Assembly (NCBI GenBank): GCA_037176705.1
Contig: CM073887.1
Coordinates: 25,981,501-26,045,500 of the forward strand
Reading direction: 5' to 3'
Origin: Molossus alvarezi
Lineage: Eukaryota; Chordata; Mammalia; Chiroptera; Molossidae
DNA: 64,000 nt
Notes under the pieces: generated by a model
The model's input: only the letters and a program-made list of their open reading frames with translations
Told to the model about the DNA's origin: nothing
The model's database searches: none
Made by a program: the position numbers and the translations under genes
Shown: positions 34,962 through 47,300 of the stretch, piece after piece
Layout: each line of letters starts with the position of its first letter
Position numbering within the stretch: the stretch's first letter is position 1

Positions 34962-35099
34962 CTGTCGGGAGGAGAGGGGCCCAAGGTCACCCCAGTGGTC
35001 CAGCCCTTACCGGACACTGTCCATGAATTCTGCTCTCTCCAAAATGTCACCTGCCACTTCATCGCCTCCCCCAGCCCAGGTTCCGTAGGTCCCCCCAGG

Positions 35100-36200
35100 A
35101 TGAAGGGTGTAACCTCCTCCGGCCCGTTTCCCACATGGGCCAACGCCCGCCCCAGCGAAGGCTGCGTCGGAGTTTGTGGGCCGAGCACGTGGGCCCGGGG
35201 CTCCACGTCCGGCCCGAGGCCCGTGCAGAGGGCCAAGCTGCCCCGAGTAGAGCGTGACGCCGGGGCCCTGCCATGGGGCGCAGAGTGGAACCTCCCTGTG
35301 GCCGGTCCCCCCCGCCCCTCCCCCTCCCGCTGGCCCCGGCAGCTCCCAGCCTGGCCGCTGCTCGAGGGCTGCCTGGGCGCCCTGCCCGCGTGCTGGTCGT
35401 GCGGTCCTCACCCTTCCGCTTTCCGCTCGCAGTTCTCAATCGGGCCCAGCTTGAACAGGCACCTCTTCCGGGCCCCCCTTCTGCGTGGGCTGTCCCCCAT
35501 CTCAGGTCTTGTCACCCCCTCTCCTCTGAGCTGCTGTCCCTATCTGGGCGGGCTTTCGACGCGGAAACCTCCCGGGTGTGCAGGGCGGTGGACCTCCTGG
35601 AGCTGTTGGGGCCGTTAGGGCCGTTAGAGGGCGGGCAAGGATCCTGAACCAGGCGCGCAGGCGCGGGGCGGGGCTTAACTGTGCGGCTGAGGGTGGGGCC
35701 ATGGCAGGTAGGGCGGGGCCTCGAAGGGATGGTCCTGTGGGCAGGCCAGGCGCGGGCCCTGTTGGGGAGGGTCTCCGGAGTGGGTCAGCAGAGGGCCGCT
35801 GCAGTGGGCCAGTGGCAGGGTCTTGGACAGCGAGGTGACTGCGGGACTTAATGCACACCAGGGCCTGTCATTTCCAGTCGGACTTTGCAAAGCTGGGCCT
35901 GAGTCGGGTGGGCTGGAGCCAGCAGAGTTTGGGTGGGGTCAGTATGGGACCAGGTCCCTGGGCTGGAGTCTGAGCGCCAGGGTTTTCACACCTCCTATGC
36001 GCAGGCGCAGTTGGGCATCGGGCTGGGGGAGGCCGTTTGAGCCACCGAGACCGTCCCAAGGCCAGGAGGAAACCCACAGGGCTCTGGCGTGGTGTGCGCC
36101 CACTCAGCGGGCACTGGGCTCTTGGTGGGGAACTTGATGGGGGCGGGAAGACAGTGGTAGGCGGGGGCCGGCTCCAGTCGGAGATGAGGAATGAGAGCAA
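35100..36200. promoter_or_regulatory. CpG island at 5' end of the flippase gene
   Basis: A sharply GC- and CpG-rich stretch with Sp1-type GGGGCGGGGC near 35666-35676 and many CGs, unlike the CpG-poor DNA on both sides. It lies 0.1-1.2 kb upstream of the first recognised exon of the minus-strand flippase, so it probably carries its promoter and 5' leader. No TATA box or first exon could be fixed. A divergent plus-strand transcript cannot be excluded. Confidence 0.7.
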
Positions 36201-39200
36201 GGGTGGGAGGGTGTGTGGATGAGGTTACTAAAGTTAGGGTGCACTTGAGTTGGGCTCAGGGGGAAGAGCAAACTTGGGGACACAGGGTCTCCCTGTGATT
36301 AAGCTCTGTGTCTCACATTTTCCCATTTAGGAGCCCTCTGAAACGCAGACATTAGGAAGGCTGTAGGCTCTGGGGTCCCTCACTATGGCCCAGTTCCTGA
36401 TCTAACAGAGGGGGGTGCCTGTGTCTGACTGAACGCTAGTGTCTTCTCCCCACCTGAAGCTGCCTCCCCACCCCCACCCCCCCAGGCACCAGCATCACCG
36501 ATGAGCAGATGTTGGGTGAGTGAATGAATGAACAAGTGAAGAGTAGGAATTCCACTTTCCCCATTAGAACAGCAACCTCTCAATCACATTTCTTTGGAAA
36601 CCTGTCTGTGTATTCTACTTGGCCTCTAGGGATGCTAAGTAAACCCCTCCTTTCGTTATTCACGCTCATTCACTCAACAATGGATCATCCAGCCCTATCC
36701 AAGTGGTCAATGAGAAAGAACCTGGGAAGGGGCTTCAGGAGAGACCTTGCTGGGTGCAGCTGTGAGGAGGGGGTCAGGGGACCTGACTTCCTCTCTGGGA
36801 TAATTCCAGCCTGAGAGGAACTTCCCAAGCAATGAGAAAAGGGTTTTGGCCTCCAGGGCCAACAGGTTTGGCAAGCTGAAAGGGGTGTAGACACCACACA
36901 GAAATGGGTTTCTGTGAAGCCACTGGCAACCAATTATTTAGAAAACTCTTGTTAACAGAAGAGGAGGGGTAAAATCAACTAGTTACAAGAACAGTGGCAG
37001 GGGCCTGACTGGCCCAAGCCCTGTCCCCCTCCAGGGTCCCCAGGACCTGGAGAGGAAACCAGATGCAGCCCTGACCCAGGAAGTCTCTAGGGGAAGGGGC
37101 TTCCTGCCCTCTTGGCCTTTAGCAAAAGCCAGAGTGACAGGCGACAGGCGCCTCCTCCTGGCCCTGCTCCCAACATCAGGACCTGGGGACCCCTAGAATC
37201 TCCTGTCCCACAAGGCTTTTTCTGGCTTCACTTTTCTTTTTGAATAAATAAAAAACTGGGAAAATGAGAGCCCTGGCTCTCCCATCCCCAAGAACAAGAA
37301 CAAACACAAATGGAGTGGGATTCAGAGCACTGAGCACACACATTTCTGGGTATCAGCGAACAGCACACAGTGGGCTGTGGCCACTCTACCCTTTCCATAG
37401 TAGCTTCTTGGAGTTGGCTGCTGACTCCCAACAAGGGACTGAAAGTAGGCGAGGGGGCAGCCTGGGAACTGGAGCTGACTTTCCTGCTGCCTCAGTGGGG
37501 CAGGTCCTGGCCACAGGGACAATGAACTTCACAGTGTGTGGAGCTACACCTGGCACCCCACAACATCTAAAATCCATACATTTATTCTGTTCCCGCCTGG
37601 GGGTGGGGTAGTGGGGGTATGGCACTGGGTGGGAGAGGGGATTGAGGTATTGAGGGGAGAGAGAGTTGGGGCATTGAATGGGGGGCTGTGGGCCTTCACA
37701 GACGGCTCCTAGGTGAGGGCAGGGCTCCTCCACATGCACGAGAGGTTCCAGGTTCCGAGACAGAAAGGAAACTAGGGTTTCTGAATATAAGACATTCTGA
37801 GCTAGGGGTAAAGTAATACACCTTCAGGGCTTCACAGGGTCATTGCAGAATGAAAGGAGGCCCTCACCGCCCAACCAGCTCTGATCTGATATCCGTAAAT
37901 TAATTTCCCGTCGGTGTTTGTATTCAGTTAGCTACAAGTGTAAAAGTAAATGATGTAAACATTATGCTTTTACTTAGAATGAGTGATTATTTTATTACTG
38001 AATATGTGAAAAATAATTTTTGTAATATTCATACCATGGGTTCTATGGTTCAGAAAAGAGAAATAAAAAGTACAAGGACTGAAAAGTATAAAATATTTTG
38101 TCAAAAATTTTCAATACTTTTTTCCATGAATGTTTACATATTAGAAATATGTTTGTTGTTTTATCTGTTTCTCTACATAAATATTTTACTAGAAATTAAT
38201 TTCTGAATCCTTTACTAATGATGCTTAAAGAATAAAATAATTCCAGTTAGGTGCCATAATATTTTATTGCCTTTGAGTGACTTTTTGTGTATTGTTGACA
38301 AATGAATGTCAGTTACTAAGCTGTCGTTGTGGTTAACAGTAGATGCCTGACTTGTATGACTTTAATTATTCTTGTGCTTTATCAACCTCATTCATTATCA
38401 ATTTTTGAAAAATTTTTTGCTTCTAAGTTAAGAAAAATTATTTTGTACCACATAAAATATGATATTTCTTAACCTAATTACATAACACACACTAAAAGCT
38501 AGAATTAGCAATAGCACCTGTTGGGGGGGGGGTGAAAACTAACATATTAGATCATAAGGTAGGTTTCCCACCTGTTGTTTTTTTGTACAACTGGCTTGAC
38601 ACAGGCACAACAGCATGAACCGAACAGATGGGTCCAAGCCTCCCCTGGTAGTAAACTGAATCATGGGTGCCCGTAAAATTTACATGCATGTATATACACT
38701 CAGGTGGATGACAAATGCTATAGATACATTTAGCCCCCTAATCAAGTCACGCTAATGTGAAGGCTGGATCTGCCAGTCGAGAGGGACCATGTAGCTTCAG
38801 ATACAAAGGTATTGGCAAATTTTGTTTCGCAATATTCTGGCATCGCTTTTGCTTTCTGCCAAAAACAAAATGTTTAACTCTAGCTTTCTGCTCTATAAGA
38901 TTTCTTAAAGATCCATAGTATAAATGAGACTGTATATATATAACTTGACACACAATATTTTCCTGAATTCTGTTACTTCTTCATTCACCAAGTTTTCAAA
39001 GGTGGTGGGCATTCTTAGCTATATTTGAAACTGATTAGTGCTAATAACATTCCATAATATTAATATTATTACCAAGGCCTTGGCAGATACCCTCTTTCTT
39101 TTTCCTACTCTTTTATTTTGCCTTTAATTTTTCCATAAAAACATTGCTGTTTACATAAGAAAAATAGTAATCAGATAAATTTAAACATGAGCCATATCAT

Positions 39201-40891
39201 AGCAAACCAGAGAGTATACAGCAAGTGCTATACCAGTAAAAGATTCTGTGAATGCAGCATGTTGTCTGCAAGACTGAAGAGGCTCTGACATCATTCAGGG
39301 GCCCTTGCTTTGGCAGGAAAGGAGCAATGCTGACATCTAGTGCTCAAGAGTTATAAGACAAGGGCTGCTACTTTTTTTTTTTTTTTGTAAGCCTGGATTC
39401 TAAGTGACCTGCATTACACTGAGGACAAAGACAAGGACACCTGGGCTATAGACAAGTGAAAGGGTCAACTTCAGTCCACTGCCTAACCTCAGAGTTATCT
39501 AGTGGGACATTTACATTAGTGAGAAAGACCAGAGTTGGAAATGACTGTCTATTGCTGACATTAAATAAGTAGTGATTTCCATAATCACTTTGTGAGGACT
39601 CAGACTTCCTACCAAGTGAAGATAGCATGTCACTGAAAAAAGAGAAAGAAAACATAAGGAAATGGTGGCAGAAGCTGTGATATCAACACTCATATCAAGA
39701 CCCCTAGGTTGCTGACTGCCAGTGCTACTGACGTTGAGACCATCCAAAAGCCCACAAATACTGGCTATGAGTACTCCTTCACTCATGGTGGCTGGCTCCC
39801 AACTCTAACCTCTCAGAGGGTCAAATAATCCACTTGCAGTGAGAGCAGTACTTGCTGGGGGAAAACCTCCCACAGAACTTTGCTCTGCCTTCCAGACTCT
39901 ATTCCGCAGCAGCACATTCCCATGAAACTCCAGAACTCACCAGGAGGCATTTAGATATTTCCATCTATGATAACTGCCTGGGTCGACCATCAGAGAGAAA
40001 CTACTGACCCCATTATCATGTAAATGAGGCCATAAGACTGCACAATCTGAGGAAACTCAGCCATATCTGTTTCATCCAGTTTAAATATTTCTAGAGATAC
40101 CTACAGAAAACTCTTATGACTCAAGGAGAAAATTGTGTCTATATTTCTGTTCTCAAGCTGTGGTTTTATTAGGATATGCATCTACTGTGGGTATCAGATG
40201 TCTTTAGGTGTCTCAGAAATAAACTTCAGAATTGGAACTATGCTCTACCAAAGCCTCCAAAATACACCCAAGTCCCCATATTAGGCTGTATGAACCTTGA
40301 AAATATGGAGAGAGAAGTTTCCACTCTCATGCAGGCAGCTATATACCAAACGACACATAAGAACTAGGCATGGAAAACAAATATCAAGTTTCTCTGTAGT
40401 AGGGAAAGTTTTGTATATTTTCTTATTATTTTACTTTTTTGATCATAATGAACATGTGTAGTTCTTGTCTCATAAACGTTTTTCTTTCTTGAAATCAGAC
40501 GTGTCTTCATAATTGCATTTTAATAATTGAACAGAATGACTGTTATATTCTAAGTCAGATACCATTTGTGAGATAGTCTTCATCAATTGCTCACAAAAGT
40601 CCTACTAAGGAATTCCTCCTGACTGTTTAGTGAGGTGCAGAGGGCTCTGTATCAAAAGAAGGATAGTATCTCTGCCCAAAATGTATAGAAACTACATATC
40701 TAGGCAGAAAGGTTGGATTTCATATTCAATTCGATGTCATCCTTCACATATTCTGATTACCAAGAAGCGGTATGGTAACTATTAAAGAACTCTGGGTCTG
40801 GAGACAAACTGCCTGGTTCAAAATTTGTTTCTGCTATTTATTGACATACCATTAATAGTCAGGCTTGCTGGGTCTCAGTTTCCTCATCTGC
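36201..40891. other. Transition from GC-rich to AT-rich DNA, no gene seen
   Basis: 36.2-37.9 kb is GC-rich but without recognisable exons. From 37.9 kb the sequence turns abruptly AT-rich. A T-run lies at 39372-39385. Several short minus-strand frames between 38.7 and 39.8 kb have no motif. Confidence 0.5.
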
Positions 40892-41238
40892 TGTCTTTGT
40901 CAGCTCAGACTGACCTAACAAAGTGCTGTAGTCCTGGTGGCTTGTAAACAGCAGATGTTTATGTCTCCGAGTCCCAGGGGTTGGAAGTCCAGGAGCAGGG
41001 TGTCAGCAGGGCTGGGTTCTGGAGCGAGCCCTCACAGGCTGCCGTCTTTTCCTTTAATCCCCATGAGGTGGAGAGCCGAAAGAGGAAGCAAGCTCTCTCG
41101 ATTCTTATAAGGGCACTGATTCTAATCATGAGGGCTCCATCTTGATGACCTCATCTAACTCTAAGTACCTCCCCAAAGACTCAACTTCCTAAGATCAACA
41201 TGAATTTTGAGGGGACACAAACATTCAGGTCATAACAT
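40892..41238 (-). mobile_element. MaLR (MST/MLT-type) LTR
   Basis: Reverse complement of an ERVL-MaLR LTR: starts TGTCTTTGTCAGCTCAGACT, contains GTTGGAAGTCCAGGAGCAGG, CTTATAAGGGCACTGATTCT and GATGACCTCATCTAACTCTA, and ends AATTTTGAGGGGACACAAAC near 41220 then ATAACA. Old and diverged; no internal region. Confidence 0.72.
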
Positions 41239-41599
41239 CTGAGTAAGAGAATAATAGAAGTGATTAAATTAGCAGATAAATACACATTTCACATTTAATA
41301 ATTATGTGGATAAAGCAATAGATGTGTACATATTTAATAGCTACTTCATCTCACTTTTGTTCTTTCAGATTTTCATTTATTTCTCCTTTCCCCCCACAAT
41401 TATGTAGAAAAATCAAATTCACATATATTTTTAAGATGGCCATATTTTGAGCACTATTTTGACATGATCTTTCTGTAAAGAGATTTGTTTTTTCTGCATA
41501 TCAAAGTATACAATTTAGTCTTAAGGTAAGATGATCAGATTTTTTGTTTTGTTTTACTTTTTGTACACATTTCAAAAATAAACAGGAAATCACATTTTA

Positions 41600-42010
41600 G
41601 CAGCTTTTCTCACAATCACCAACAACTGGAAAGTCTTCCATCAGAAGATGAATGGGTCAACAATGGAACACCGCTCAGCGATAAAAAGGATGAACCACTG
41701 ATACATGCAACATGGTAGATGGGTCTCTAAGGCGATTTGCTCAGTGAAAGAAGCCATACTCAAAGGCTGCTGTATGATTCCACTCCTCAGGAAAGGGCAA
41801 AACCATAGGGATGGAGAACAAACCAATTAGTGTTTGCCATTTGTCGAGCAGGGAAGATTAACAGCAACAGGGCACACAAGAATTCTGAGGGGTGATGGAA
41901 CTGTTCTATTTCACGATGAAATGGTGGCTACAGGACTCTGTTAGTCAAACTCAGTAAGCTTTTACATCTCGGGATGAATTTTAATATAGTAATTATATTT
42001 CAATAAACCC
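41600..42010 (+). mobile_element. Old L1M 3' end
   Basis: Reads like the end of L1 ORF2 and 3' UTR: CAACAACTGGAAAGTCTTCC, AATGGAACACCGCTCAGCGA, GATACATGCAACATGG, GTGAAAGAAGCCATACTCAA, GGGGTGATGGAACTGTTCTA, and TATATTTCAATAAA near 42000. Confidence 0.72.
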
Positions 42011-42199
42011 TATCTTTAAGAAAAAAGATAAATTGCACAAAACATATACCCTGATAAATTATTATAGGGTGAATACTGCTGTAATTACCACACAGGCCAA
42101 AAAGTAGAACTTTTTGATAAGATTCCCTCAACCTTAGAAACCCCTCTCTGTGTCCCAACTCAATCACAGCCTCCTGTCCCCTTCAAATCTAGCTTCTAC

Positions 42200-42560
42200 C
42201 TGACTTTAAAAAAATACTTAACAGACTTTTTAGAGCAGTTTTAGATATACAGAAAAATTGAATGAAAAGTAGATTTTCCATATACTCTCAGCACCGCCAT
42301 CCAGAGTTTCCCTTTTTATTAACACCCTGATCATAGATTTTGTTAACTGCATACTAATGGTGCAATTTAACATGTTCCTCTGTTCCCTGTATTTCCTGCA
42401 GAGTATAGCTGGACACAGAGGCTTAATTAGACATGTGTGCTATCCCTTTGGCAAGACTACTGGTGTTGTATGTTCTTTCAGCAGGAGGCACATAATGGCT
42501 AGTTTTCACACTTTATTAATGTTAGCAGACGTTATTTCTCAAAGCCTAGAATCATTCATT
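42200..42560 (-). mobile_element. Old repeat fragment, L1-like, class uncertain
   Basis: Phrases such as AGAGCAGTTTTAGATATACAG, CTGTATTTCCTGCAGAGTAT and AGCAGGAGGCACATAATGGC recall a common old mammalian L1/HAL1-type 3' segment. Orientation and family are uncertain. Confidence 0.4.
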
Positions 42561-42588
42561 TATTAGAGGTTTCAAAATGGTGATATAC

Positions 42589-42784
42589 TGCTGGGCCGGT
42601 GTGGCTCAGTGGATTGAGTGTCCTCCCATGGACTGAAAAGGTCCTGATTTGATTCCTAGTCAGGGCACATGCCCAGGTTGTGGACTCAATCCCCTGTAGG
42701 GGGCATGCAGGAGGCAACTGATCGATGTTTCTCTCTCACATTGATGTTTCCATCTCTGTAAAAAATCAATAAAAGCATATTTTT
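42589..42784 (+). mobile_element. Older VES-subfamily SINE, the only plus-strand copy
   Basis: Starts GCTGGGCCGGTGTGGCTCAG (box A region), contains GATTTGATTCCTAGTCAGGG (box B region) and ATCAATAAAAGCATATTTTT tail. Duplication AAAATGGTGATATAC (42574-42588) and a copy with one inserted G ending at 42803. Confidence 0.85.
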
Positions 42785-43005
42785 TAAAAAAGTGGTGATA
42801 TACCAATTGTATCATTTTGCTTATTTATGTATATTAGCTGAAATGATTTCATAAGGGGATACTTCATATCAGTAGTACAGTTAATATAGGAAAGGAAAAA
42901 TAAATACTTGATTCTTTTTATATAATCAATTTTCAAAATAATGACTTGGTTACTTGTCTTCACAGGAAGTAATCATTTAGAGATGTTTTCAATATCATTA
43001 AAAAC

Positions 43006-43190
43006 TCATAGGTCTAAATATATTTTATCTTTCAATTCATTACCATTTTTATCACTAATGAAACTTAAATTGTCTTGGAGTTGAACATCTTCAAAAGGAT
43101 TCCTAACCTTTGGAGATGACCTCAGTAGTCTGATGGTCCCTTTAGCTGGTATTGCTGTTCCATGTTCCAGGTTCATCTTATCCATTTCCT
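43006..43190 (-). CDS. Candidate unrecognised terminal coding exon
   Basis: On the minus strand an acceptor-like CCATTCTGTGCAG is followed by about 60 open codons (EMDKMNLEHGTAIPAKGTIR, then NPFEDVQLQDNLSFISDKNG) to a stop. The composition looks more protein-like than the surrounding DNA, and it is not recognisably repeat-derived. No upstream partner exons were found, so it could be a chance reading frame or a decayed exon. No function can be given. Confidence 0.25.
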
Positions 43191-43757
43191 GCACAGAATG
43201 GAATCAGAATCAGCTTTCTCCAAAAATTCTTTGTTTCTTTTAATAGGAAATAGTATTTAAAGACCAAAATTTGCATACTAAAGATGCTTATTACTGCTTA
43301 ACTGGCTCATTATATCTAGGTCTTTTCAGTGGACAGAGTTAGACGATATCTCATGAAACTATACTCTCATTTCCAATTCAAATGTAGCACTATAACATCT
43401 TCTATGACCTAACATCTTCTGTACTATATCTGTATTTCATTTTTTTACACCAACAATCCTTATTACTAAGGACAAAGGGAATAACAATTGGAATATTCTG
43501 TATGCATTAATTTGCTTTAGGCTTCAATACATACAGAACAATCTCAGATTTACAATTCTTATTTTGATTAATAAAAATAGTCAAAATTTTAAATCTTAGT
43601 TTTTAGTGTTTATTTTACATCTCCCTCATCAGATATATTACTGTTATGTACTATCATCTCTCACTTTTGCCCCTCTTTCATTCTTAATTCTGCCAGGAAA
43701 TATATAGTAAAGCAATGCTAACCTCCGGCCACAAGTTGATGACTCTCCGGTCATTTT

Positions 43758-44002
43758 TTTTTTTTAATCCTCACCTGAGGACATTTTTTAAATATTTTTT
43801 TTCAGATAGAGTGGGAGGGAGAGAGAGAGAAACATTGACGTGAAAGGGACACATCGAGTGGTTGCCACCCACATGACCAACCAGGGCCGGAAACAAACTG
43901 CAACCGAGGTATGCGCCCTTAGCGGGAACCGAACCCAGACCCGAACCCAGTCTCTCCAGACCGCAGGCCGACGCTGTAACCGCTGAGCCAAAGCGGCCAG
44001 GG
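43758..44002 (-). mobile_element. VES-type SINE
   Basis: Duplication CTCTCCGGTCATTTT (43743-43757) and CTCTTCAGTCATTTT (44003-44017), 13 of 15. Contains an internal ~12 bp duplication ACCCAGACCCGA/ACCCAG near 43931-43950. Confidence 0.88.
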
Positions 44003-44389
44003 CTCTTCAGTCATTTTGATTATGGGAAACTCATTTGCTAGTAGATTCCTTAGAAAAAGCTCAGTAGAAAAAAATTCTAGATTTCTGTGTGTTAGTATTT
44101 ACTGCATTTTAATAACCCTTTCTATTTTTTCTAGATAGAGATCATTCTTGCTGCATATAAAATTTTTATTCCCATTTTCTTTTCTTGAGAATCCTAAATA
44201 TATTACTTCATTTGTATGTCATAAAGTATTGCTGAAAAGTCTGATATAATTTTTGCATTTTTTTAATACATCACATTTCTTTTTACTTAGACACTCAAAG
44301 GATTTTTTGGCTTTTTTTTTAGTCTTCTACTTTTACTAGCTTAACTCTCGGTATTTGTTTTTTCATATGCTCATTTAAAATCTGTTTCA

Positions 44390-47300
44390 AAGGGGGAAAA
44401 AATGGCAGCGGAGTGAATGGAAGCTACACAGACCATCTCCCAGGACCAAACTGGAATTACAACGAAAATAAAGACAAATTGTCAGGAAGGGGCAACTGAA
44501 AGGCAGCTTGGAGGGCCACATAACCAGGGACACTGACTCAATCCTGGTAGGCTTGCGAGGACACAAGAGGGGGCCGGGAGCCCACGGTCCACAGCAGCCT
44601 GGGCTGGGACCTGCTGCACCCTTGGCTGGGTCCTGTGGCCTCAGCTGGGACCAGCAACTGCCTCACCTGGGACCTGCAGCTGCCTTGGATAGGTCCTGCG
44701 ACCTCGGCTGGGTGCTACGCCCTCAGCTGGGAGCTGCCGCAGCCTCGGCCCCCCTTAGCTGGGAGCAGTGCTTTGGGTTAAAGTCCCAGGCGGCTCCATG
44801 GTGCAGAGCCAAGACAGAGGCTAAATTGGCAGCAGTCACTCACCAGTCCAGGGAGGGCAGACTGGACTGGAACTGTGTGGGGATACTCGGGATTTGGAGG
44901 GTGCTCAGAGCTTTTGCTAAGTGCAGCCACGAAGGACTATGGTCATCTTACTCCTTCCCAGGGCCCTGGGGAGAGGCGGCGGCCCCTCCCTCGGAGATGC
45001 AACCCCACCTGGTGGCCACTGAAATGCTAATTGAAGCCCATTAACAACCAGCATCTGCCCCACCCTCCAGAAATCCTCTTACACTGAGCACCTGAGGGAG
45101 TTTTTCAGTCAACTCAGAAACCAAGGCTCTTCAGGTGACCGCTACTAATAGCCTCTAGGCAAAAAAGCTAGAGGATAACTACCATTCTCTGGGCTAGCAA
45201 CTCTAACCAGGAAAGTTAAAACTTGACAGTGGTGTTTAAAGTGGGTCCTTCCTGCCTCATCCAAACCCAGGAGAGGGAGCCACAAATAGCAGAACACCAA
45301 TACCCACAGGGAAAATTAGGCAGACTCCAAAGCCCACTGTGATAGCCAAAATGGTGAAAAACAGAAACAAAAGCCAAAAGAAAGAACAAGAGACCTCTAC
45401 AAAAGATGAGATAAATAAGGAGCAGTTAAGCAAGTTAACAGAACTAGAAGTCAGTACCATGATCTTGAGGAAGCTCAACAGCATGTGTAAGGACATGAGC
45501 ACCATGAGTAAAGACGTAGAAATGTTGAAAATCAACCAGTTGTAAATTAAAAACCACCAAAAAGAAATGAAGAATGACATATCAGAAATAAAAAAAAAAA
45601 CACATTGTAAAGTCTATAAAGAGCAGAGTAGAGGAAGCTAAGGACCGGATCAGTGAATTAGAAGATAGGGTAGAAAAAAATCAACCAATCAGAAAACCAA
45701 AAGGAAAAAATAATTAAAAAACAGGAAAACAGCTTAAGAGAACTGTGGGACAACTGGGAACATAATAACATTTGCATGATAGGAGTCCCCGAAGACGAAG
45801 AAAAGGACCAAGGGTTAGAGAATATATTTGAAGAAATAGTGACAGAAAACTTCCCTAATTTGGTGAAGGAAGAAGGCATTCAAGTTCAAGAAGCACAGAG
45901 AGCCCCAAGTAAGAAGAACCCAAACAAGTCCACACCAAGACCCATAGTAATCAAAATGCCAAAAATTAAAGACAAAGAGAGAATCCTAAAAGCAACAAGA
46001 GAGAAGCAACAGGTTACCTACAAAGGAAACCCCATAAGGCTCTCAGCTGACTTCTCAACAGAAACACTACAGGCCAGAAGGGAATGGCATGAGGTAATCA
46101 AGGTCATGAAAAACAAGAATCTGAATCCAAGACTACTCTATCCAGCAAGGCTATCATTCAAAATAGAAGGTCAAATAAAGAGCTTCTCAGAAAAAAAAAG
46201 GCTAAGGAATACATTAGCACCAAACCAGCACTGCAAGAAATGTTAAAAGGACTGCTGTAATTAGCAGGAGAAATAGGAAGAAAAATAGAACCACACTAAA
46301 CAAAAATGGCAATAAATAAGTACATATCAATAATCACCTTAAATGTAAATGGATTGAATGCTCCCATAAAAGACTCAGAGTAGCTGATTGGATAAGAAAG
46401 CATGTCTCATCTATATGTTGTTTACAAGAGACCCACCTCACAACAAAAGACTCACATAGGTTGAAAGTGAAGGGATGGAAAAAAATCTTCCAAGCAAACG
46501 GAAAGGAAAAAAAAGCTGGGGTAGCAATACTCATATCTGATCAAATAGATTTCAAAATGAAGGCCATAACTAGAGGCAAAGAAGGCCACTACATAATATT
46601 GAAAGGATCTATCCAACAGGAAGATATAACCTTGATAACCATATATGCACCCAATATAGGATCACCAAAATATATTAAAAATCTGGAGGACTTCAAAGGA
46701 GAAATCGATAGCAATACGATCAAAGCAGAGGATTTCAACACCCCACTGACATCACTGGATAGATCCTCTAGACAAAAAATTAGCAAGGAAACAGAGACTC
46801 TAAATGAAGCACTAGACCAAATGGATTTAATAGATATCTACAGAGGTTTACACCCCAAAACTACAGAATTACATTTTTCTCAAGTGCACATGGCACATTC
46901 TCAAAGATAGACCACATGTTAGGGCACAAACTAAGTCTCTACAAGTTCAAGAAGACTGAAATCATATCAAGCATCTTCTCAGATCACAATGGCATGAAAC
47001 AAGAAATCAATTGCAAGAAGAACATACAAAGACATTTGAACACATGGAAGCTAAATAGCATGTTATTAAACAATGAATGAGTTACCGAGGAGATCAAGGA
47101 AGAAATTAAAAACTTCATGGAAACCAATAAAAATGAACACACAACAACACAAAATCTATGGGATGCAGCAAAAGCAGTTCTGAGAGGGAAGTTCATAGCA
47201 CTACAGGCCTACCTCAAAAAACAAGAAAAATCTCTAATAGACTATCTAACCTCACAACTTAAAGAACTAGAGAGCAAACAAAAAGAAAACCCCAAAAAGA

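Noticed and set aside
35007..35858. Several long frames on both strands in the CpG island
   Set aside because: High GC content removes stop codons by chance; the frames are Pro/Gly/Arg-rich without motifs.
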